This document shows positions 56,780 through 64,000 of a stretch of 64,000 nt of DNA, piece by piece. The translations under genes and the position numbers were made by a program. This stretch comes from Periplaneta americana. Lineage: Eukaryota; Arthropoda; Insecta; Blattodea; Blattidae. The first letter of the stretch is position 1. Each line of letters opens with the position of its first letter. The stretch is from NCBI RefSeq assembly GCF_040183065.1, contig NC_091120.1:171713988-171777987 (forward strand), read 5' to 3'. Below the pieces are notes generated by a model that searched no databases, was not told where the DNA came from, and saw only the letters and a list, made by a program, of their open reading frames with translations.

Positions 56780-58147
56780 GGCCCGGTTGCAGAAACGCAA
56801 ATCAAATCAGTCCCTGATCGCCAGTCAGTTGATGTCTGATTTATTTGATTGTTCGTTGCGTTGCACAAACGTGAATCTCCAATCAACTTGTCTCAATTTA
56901 CTAATTGCTGATTTGGGAAAGAAATACATTTGACAACAGCGCTATTTAGCAACCACAGCCAATTTGATGCTCTTTAAAAGTCGCGAAACGAATGCATCAA
57001 GTGGGCGGTGACTAGGAAAACAAGTGAATGTTTTGCTGGTTTGTTACTTTTTGTAGAAAGGAAACAGGCGGATTCTATTTGTATATAGACTACAATATAG
57101 TGAAAAAAAATGAAGCAAAAAGAAAAAAAAAACGTGAGGGGGCTTCTGTTGTGGGATTTGCTAGGGGAGTCGACAAGAAATTGGAATATGCATAGCCTCC
57201 ATAACCTAAAATAATTCCATTTCCCATCTCTCTGTTTATAAATTGAGCTCGTAACCTACTCATTAAAAATATTGTGTTGTCATGTGTAGAACCCTGCCAA
57301 CGGGCTACAACATTCCAGAATTTCAATGATGGTGTAGACTACATATTACCTGTATATTCACAGAAAAGAAACCTTTTCTATTTCGATAAAGTTCGGCATC
57401 ATTTCAACCAGGTGATTGGAGGGGGATGTGAGCAGTCTATACAACCAATATTAGGCTACACTTGGAAATCCTGACATGGCTGAAAATTCTCTCTGGATTT
57501 CAAATCGTTCCCTGTTTGAAGTTTGGGGATTTATGAGACCCTGCCATAACAAAGCAATTTCATACGTAACATTCCTAACTACTCGGCAAATAGTTGATTT
57601 GTGGACCCTAACAAGATAACCCAAGACCATCTGAAAAATTCCAACAGCATAAAATCTCAGCATTATTAGAACTTGGTTCATAGCAGAAAGTGAAAGGTTT
57701 CGATTTGTCTGTCTGCATATAGGCCTATTTGTTTCAATTTTTGAAAGTAACAAAACACACGAATCCTTACTTAATTGCTCAAATTCTCTGTCATTATACA
57801 TAAAGACAATTCATGTCCATCACGGAAACGCCTTCTTCTTAATAATATTTTTTTTCATTCTAAAATTTCTTCATCAGAAGAATCCATTATGTCGAAAACA
57901 ATATTGTTACGCTATAACTATTTACTATATAATTACAGTAACTGCATTACAAACAGAACAACATAAATAACCTACTTGATCGATGATCAGTGACTTGACC
58001 AGCAAAAATCTGTTGATCAAATCTGATGGAAGACTGATCTCCGATCAAACACTGATTGTTCTTTCTGCAACAGAAATAGAACTGATGGCCAATCAAACCC
58101 TCCTTGATTGCCAATCATATTTTGATCGGTGTTTCTGCAACCGGGCC
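56780..58147 (-). mobile_element. Harbinger element with decayed transposase
   Basis: Perfect inverted ends GGCCCGGTTGCAGAAAC and GTTTCTGCAACCGGGCC are flanked by TAT on both sides. The transposase is on the minus strand. 57801-57451 gives the helix-turn-helix region (LSLSAMNQVLIMLRFYAVGI, VHKSTICRVVRNVTYEIALL, AMSGFPSV). After a gap and shift come RKGFFSVNIQVICSL and, from 57326, FWNVVARWQGSTHDNTIFLM with GYGGYAYSNFLSTPLANPTT. These match HARBI1-type DDE transposases. In the family the G-D-S-G-Y motif holds a catalytic aspartate, which here reads GYGGY. Stops and indels confirm inactivity. Confidence 0.9.
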
Positions 58148-58149
58148 TA

Positions 58150-59084
58150 TAAGTCCGTAAGTAGGTAAACATGGCGGCCGGTAGTTCAAGCTATTACCAC
58201 CAAGAACGCTGATACAGACGTGAACGCCACTCTATAATCTACTTCTAAGCTTGTTGGTTTAGACTTTTATTATGAAGGTGAAAGTGATTGAGTGTGGCGC
58301 TCTTGAACAGGTAGCGATTTTTTGTTTTCTATGTTGGCATTTCAACTGCGTCGGTGTCTATACCAAAATCGGCGGAGGTCACTCAACGCTCGTTTCTCCA
58401 TTAAATCATCCAGCTCTACTTCGTGATGACATGGGAGACAATTCAGTGTGATTGTTATTCCAGAAATGTTTGCTTAAGCAATCATATCCAGTGTTCAACT
58501 TAAACATGACTACACCTGATTGCGAGATGCTTCAGGTATCAATCTCGAATTTTTGAGAATTTTCCTTCAATTCGAATTATTATTTTCACTGGTTAATTTG
58601 AAATTGTAATTAGAGTACCGGTACTTTCTTTTTTGATTCATTTTATAGACGTAAAAATTTAAGCATGGGTAGTGATTTGTATCACAGTCTACTATAGACA
58701 GTCACGAAGCTTGGGATGATTTTTTGCAATTCTCGCGATAGTTGCTAGCCGCTTGGAGCTCTGTGAGTACTAGGAACAATAGACTGTGCCACAGCCATCG
58801 TGATCTAATACAGGCCGTAAGGTAGACCATGTAACTCGCTTAACCCGATCACGAAGGGCGGCGTTTCAACCATATAAATAAACAGTAACATATGTGTTTC
58901 ATAAATGTAGTGTAATTCCATCAATAAAATTTAAAACAATGATTATGAGACACTTCAGACATAATTCACTTGCGAGTTAAGGTCTAATATTTATGGTGTG
59001 AAAATTACGTTGTCCGTATGTGTAATACCTGCCTTTATTTCGATTAATTATTGCGAAATTCTTGTACATTCATTTATGCATGAT
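58150..59084. other. No gene seen
   Basis: Near 58790-58830 the minus strand carries CTACGGCCTGTATTAGATCA, also found near 2250 and 59730. No ORF of interest. Confidence 0.45.
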
Positions 59085-59765
59085 TCAATAATTTTCAATT
59101 GCACCTCACGGATATTTAGATGTGTTGAAATTATAGGCTATGTTTACTGTACCAATTGCCCCTTCTGTCTAAATTTAGTGATCTCCAATGCCTTGCCATT
59201 CATATGAAAATTATAGGTTATGTTTACTATATTTCTAAATTCGCAATTATCCATGATTATTAAGCATAATGTCATGTATGATACCTCGGACATTCAATTT
59301 GTCTGTATTTTAATACTACAATTGAGTACTGAATTATTGTATTTATCTACTACTTAAGAGACGAAGTAACACAATTGTACGTACACTAATTTCATAGGAG
59401 TGGTATGGTAAATGTTTTGTCTAAAATTAAGGAAGGTAGATGTGCTAAATTGAAATCACAATATAAATTCTTTTTTATTGAACCTCAAAATAGCTTCCAT
59501 TCTAAACTTAAAATGTTGATGTGAACAGATTATGTTAACATGTAAAATTCTCTTCACATTAAAATAACATAGTTTTGTAATTATTTCTGCAACATATTAT
59601 GCAAATGGAGGTAAACGTAACTTATGGACACATTACACTAAATAAAGCTTAGCAATGATACGCAATAAATTTATAATATAATATTTAACTGAGCTCAATA
59701 CACTGAAATGGAAAACCCGAACAAAACATTACGGCCTGGTCTAGATCGAAAGGCATTTACTGTGC
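59085..59765. repeat. Interspersed repeat A, copy 2
   Basis: Collinear with 945-2275: TATAGGCTATGTTTACT, TCGCAATTATCCATGATTAT, TTTCATAGGAGTGG, CTCAAAATAGCTTCC and ACGGCCTGGTCTAGATCG occur in the same order. It lacks the MITE and SINE insertions of copy 1. 59766-60595 shows nothing recognisable. Confidence 0.6.
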
Positions 59766-60594
59766 CGTATTTCGCATTTTTTTGAAAAGCTATGTAAATT
59801 GTGAAATGTTCGTTATCGGTTGTAATAACTGTAAATGGCTAAAATACAATAATTTGAATAATAATATGGGAAAAGGAGACGTTTGTAGTACTATAAATTG
59901 TAAGAAAAATAGGTTAGAGTTTTCCTTCTTCTGAAAGATCCAGGAAAGTGAGTTAATAGAATATAATATATATTTTATGAAAATAATATATAAACCTTAT
60001 GTATTTCATATTTCAATAGTGTAAGGAAGGTGTTAATTTTTTCAAAAGAACAAGATATCGAAAGTACAATACATTTTATCGTCTGCTAGGGAAAGAGTCT
60101 GTGGTGAGGCAATAGTAGTGATCCTGGTGGTGAGCAACTATCTATGTTTGCGTATTTAGTAAGTATTGAGCTTCGTGACTGTATATACTAGATTGTGATT
60201 TGTATTTCAAACCTCTCCTATCCAAATCCCATTCTCATCTATCTGTAATACGACTTGTTACTACAGAAAAGACTCTGGGGACTGAGACACAGCGGAATAA
60301 CTGTTTAATCAATACTGAGGAAGTGCAGTATAAAATGGTCCATTACTGAACTTACCTCTGGCCTGTCATGGCAAAGGAGCGTCTTGCAGATGGTGTAGAG
60401 AAGATATGATTGGTGAATATAGTCTTCCCAACTGGGTTCAGTGAATCCGTTGACCAACAACAGTTGCGATCTTTTAAGTTTTTTGGGGATTCATAATGAA
60501 CAATGTATAATTGCCTAATCATAAAAAAGTTGTTCATTTAAGGGAGGCGGTAGACCTTTCACTAGTATATATACTGCACTTCCCTTCAATTCGA

Positions 60595-60648
<54 letters not shown>

Positions 60649-60657
60649 TATATAAAT
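60595..60657. repeat. (ATT)n/(AT)n compound microsatellite
   Basis: About 15 ATT units followed by about 8 AT units, directly upstream of the LINE at 60670. Confidence 0.95.
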
Positions 60658-60669
60658 AATTTTATTATT

Positions 60670-62185
60670 TAAATATTTTCACTCGGTAAAAAAGAAAGAG
60701 AATTCAATATCCAATACAATGGCCAACACCTTCCTAGGACTTATGAATCCAAATATCTTGGAGTTATTTTCGATAGTAAGTTAACATGGAGCAACCATTT
60801 GAAATACATTTCTGAAAAAGCTCGTAAAAGATTCTCCCTTCTAAAAAGACTAGCAGGAAAGAAATGGGGATGCTCTAGGAATACTTTGAACACTACATAC
60901 AAAATGTTTATACAGCCAGTGCTGACATACTGCAGAGAAATTTTGATTACTTCACCTTTCATAAACGACATAGAATATGTTCAAAACCAAGCTCTCAGAC
61001 TCATTACTGGTGGAATCAAAACAACTCCAATAGATTCTATGAGATTCCTCACTAACATTAACAGCATCAAAATGACAATAGAAGAAAAAGCACTGATTCA
61101 ATATGAAAAACTTATCAGATTACCAGGAAACAATTGGCATTCATACAGTCCTCTCTGTAGATTGAAAACTCAAAAAAGTTTCATATCCATTGTTCAAGAA
61201 TTAAAACAGAAAATCAATATCCCGAATTTAAAAGAAAACTTACAAATTAAACCAAACCCTTTAACTCTATTAAATATAGAATATAATCTAAATTTAACAG
61301 AAGAAATACTGAAATCAGAAGTAAACACTGAAATACTGAAACAATTGTCCTTAGAGACAATTACTATTAGGTACCCTCCACAAAACTGGCTTCATTTATA
61401 CACCGACGGATCCTTGATCTCCAGAGAACAAGGTGCCGGTGCAGGTGTTACGTGCTGTCTCTTCTCACTTTATAGATCTCTTGGATATGGAACAACAAGT
61501 TTTGATGGTGAAATCATTGCAATAAGGGAAAGTCTCAGGAATCTTCTATGCCACATCAATAAATTTAGGAATGCAGTTATATTGTCAGACTCCAAAGCAG
61601 CTATTCTATCAATAGTCTCTAAACACACACCTTCATCTCAAACAGCAGAAATAACTAAAATGCTCTCTCAATTAATATCACTCAATAAAAGAATTGTATT
61701 CCAATGGATACCATCCCATTGTGGAATCCTGGGAAATGAGAATGCGGATGCTTTAGCAAAGAAGGGCAGCACTGCTACTTACAGACCTGTTACTAAATCT
61801 ACGTATTACTCTGTGAAAAGATTTATTAAATCTACATACTTAGACTTCAACAAACAAAATTTAATAACACAATCCCAAGGGAAAAAATGGAACTCTCTGC
61901 ATCAAAATCCACAGTTAATTCCCGATTTACCACGAAAATCGTCTGTAGCTGCATTTAGATTGGCAACAGGCCATGATTGTTTGGCCAAACACCTGCATAG
62001 AATTGGAATATATCAGTCCCCTAACTGTCCATTGTGCAACTCAAACCAAGAAATGGATTCGGAACATCTCAAAATCTGTGCTTCAGTGGCTGGTCATGAT
62101 AATATCTTTGAAAAATATTGGAGTGCAAGAGGTCAAATGACTTCATTGTCAAATGCCTGGCATTAGAAAACAACAACAACATAAT
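60670..62185 (+). mobile_element. LINE ORF2 C-terminus with RNase H, long open frame
   Basis: The 455-residue ORF (60799-62166) extends upstream in frame as YESKYLGVIFDSKLTW to about 60670. It begins in the RT thumb region (SEKARKRFSLLKRLAGKKWG, FIQPVLTYCREI). An RNase H domain follows: LYTDGSL (D), FDGEIIAIRE (E), ILSDSKAAI (D) and HCGILGNENADALAKKG (D), all four acidic residues present. The end has a CCHC knuckle (CPLCNSNQEMDSEHLKIC). RNase H within ORF2 points to the I/R1-related LINE groups. The 3-prime tail is AACAACAACA. It is 5-prime truncated but otherwise undamaged, so it is a young insertion. Confidence 0.85.
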
Positions 62186-62366
62186 TTTATTATAAGGCAA
62201 TTACAAATAATTCATCAGGTGTTAAGTCAAATATCTGCGAAAACACTATAGATGCAATATGTTTGTGCTAATCATGAATCAAAAGAAAAACTCTGAAAGT
62301 TTACTTTCCCACTGTTGTAACTCTGGCGTGTGCAGACAGAACAAGCACAACCATAGTTTCAAAATG

Positions 62367-63190
62367 GTGTCTGTGAAGCAGAAAGCACTCGCAATTTTGG
62401 AATATGAGAAGTCATTTTCCTTTGTTACCATACAGCATGTGTTCCAGAGACAATACCCTGAAAATTCACCTCCAGGTCACCAAAGCATTCTGTGATGACA
62501 TCGTCAATTTAAGGCAACTGGTACTGTGAGTAAAGGTAAAAGCAGTGGACGCCCAAGTGTTTCTAATGAAACAGTGGAACAAGTGAGTGGGGTACTGAAA
62601 AACCACGTTTCACAGTGCAGCATAAACGATATTCTCCAAAAGTGAATGTGTTAGCTGCAGTGTCTAAATCAAAGGTGTACGGCCCCCCCCCTTTTTTTTT
62701 TTCACAGAGACAGTTCTGTGACTGGTATGTCATTCCTCGATATGCTGCAGCAATGGTTGTTTCCTCAAGTGACTGAGGATTCCAATAACTTCATATTCCA
62801 ATTTGATGGGGTGCAGTCCCATTGGCACACTGAAGTGCGACGCTACCTGAACACAGAACTCCCTCGCTGTTAGATTGGGTGATGCGCTGAAGATGATTTA
62901 GCGTTGTTACAGTGGCCTCCTAGATCCCACGACCTAACGGTCTGTGATTTTTTTCTCTGGGTGTGTGTAAGAGACATACTGTATGTGCCACCACTACCAG
63001 CAACTTTGGTTCAGCTCAAGGATCGCATTACTGATGCATTTACGACCGTTACCAGGGTTATGCTACTGCGCGTATGGGACGAACTTCAATATTGCGTCGA
63101 TGTGTGTCGTGTAATGAGAGGAAGCCACATCGAACAATTGAGAAGGTGTATCCGAAACTTGGGCAGTTTCTGTTTATTTTGATGTATCAT
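62367..63190 (+). pseudogene. Mariner-superfamily transposase, internally deleted
   Basis: MVSVKQKALAILEYEKSFSF (62364 onward) and RQYPENSPPGHQSIL form the N-terminal helix-turn-helix of a DUF4817-type transposase. After two TGA codons comes RQFKATGTVSKGKSSGRPSV. A deletion removes most of the catalytic domain. 62904-63182 retains LQWPPRSHDLTVCDFFLW (third catalytic aspartate) and the C-terminus RVWDELQYCVDVCRVMRGSH. Several stops between. No terminal repeats identified. Confidence 0.8.
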
Positions 63191-64000
63191 ACATTATTCT
63201 AAGTGTTATATTTTTCTTTATGCAACAGCTTAAAACTGATGAATCATTTATAATTTCCCTGTATTTCAACTTCTTCTTTCTCAGAATCTGTAGCACCTTT
63301 CGAAATAAAAATTAGCTTGCTTAATTAACACTATCTGTACATCATTAAGCACTTTTAATGTTTGTGAAAAATTAATAGTTATTTTTTTAAATTATGAATA
63401 CTTGTGGAGTCTTTTATTCACTGGAGAGTGTTTACCTGATAAAGTAATTAAAATGTTTTAATGAAACTTTGCATGTGTATGTAGTTCTTCCATGTGAACA
63501 ACATATTCTAGAATCTTTAATGTAGAATTTACAGTTTATTTAAGAAAATATACTGATTTCGTACAAAAGTGAAGAAATAGAAAATCACCTGTCTTTCATT
63601 TGGCACCTTAATTAGCATTAGAAGGATTTTACTGGAAAAGCTACAAATAGACAATAGTCAACAGTGATTCATCTAATAAAAAAAAAAGTACTAGGTTGCT
63701 GAATTGTAATTCAACAACTCTACAACTAAGAAAATAATTCTGTAATGGATGTCAACACACTCTAAAAATGCTGGCTATGAAGCAACAACCAACTGATAAA
63801 GTAAGGCTGTATGTACAGAACCTCAAATTAGAGCCATAATATTTCTGTCACTACTATTTGGGAAATAATATGAAGACAGTATGAAGGAATCAGCTACCGG
63901 GAAATGTATTGTTCATTGTCTGTACTGCATTTTAAAAGAAATTTTCCTTTTTACTGAATACTACTTCCTAATAGAACACCAACGTAAGATTGACATATTT
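63191..64000. other. No gene seen
   Basis: AT-rich flank of the mariner remnant. No recognisable feature. Confidence 0.5.

Overview
This window looks like nuclear DNA of an insect, most likely a cockroach or other blattodean. It is AT-rich, has spliceosomal introns, and most of it is transposable element (TE) debris. The host guess is inference. It rests on the LINE 3-prime peptide with motif DLREVGYDDR, on several tRNA-derived SINE copies sharing a GTTATTTAACGACGCT-like tail, and on Tc1/mariner copies of a kind I associate with cockroach genomes. No bacterial gene organisation, operon or CRISPR array is present.

Layout. 1-13.1 kb is gene-poor: repeat family A, a small MITE, a truncated R2-like LINE with a restriction-like endonuclease end, microsatellites and SINE scraps. 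13.1-18.7 kb (minus strand) is a THAP/P-element (THAP9-like) locus. Six exons with good splice sites encode a THAP zinc finger and linker. A tandem duplication has doubled one exon pair, and one duplicate carries a MITE whose empty site survives in the other. Downstream lies a P-type transposase body with frame damage and a missing internal stretch. 18.9-24.7 kb holds LINE fragments, a SINE-like foldback inside a LINE, SINEs and a dead mariner.

25.4-29.0 kb (minus strand) is the only long intact ORF. It predicts a protein of about 1170 residues with an N-terminal restriction-nuclease-like domain, a NACHT (STAND) NTPase and C-terminal ankyrin-like repeats, so it resembles an innate immune sensor. 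It is the best candidate for an interesting system.

29.8-36.3 kb contains a TTAA MITE, two Penelope-like 3-prime ends in inverted orientation with GIY-YIG coding and hammerhead-ribozyme-like motifs, a 106-bp tandem array used as a TE landing site, and a mariner-superfamily element split by a hAT element with a perfect 8-bp target duplication. 37-46.5 kb holds a THAP+DDE fossil, SINEs, a mariner with a changed catalytic residue, a pogo-type element with a psq helix-turn-helix, an RT fragment and a BED-hAT fossil. 47.9-63.2 kb holds LINE ends, a Helitron with canonical ends, two Harbinger-type elements, a BED-hAT deletion derivative, a second copy of repeat A, a long ORF from an RNase H-bearing LINE, and a last mariner-superfamily remnant.

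Apart from the NACHT gene and perhaps the THAP exons, no gene appears to work for the host. The rest records nested transposition.
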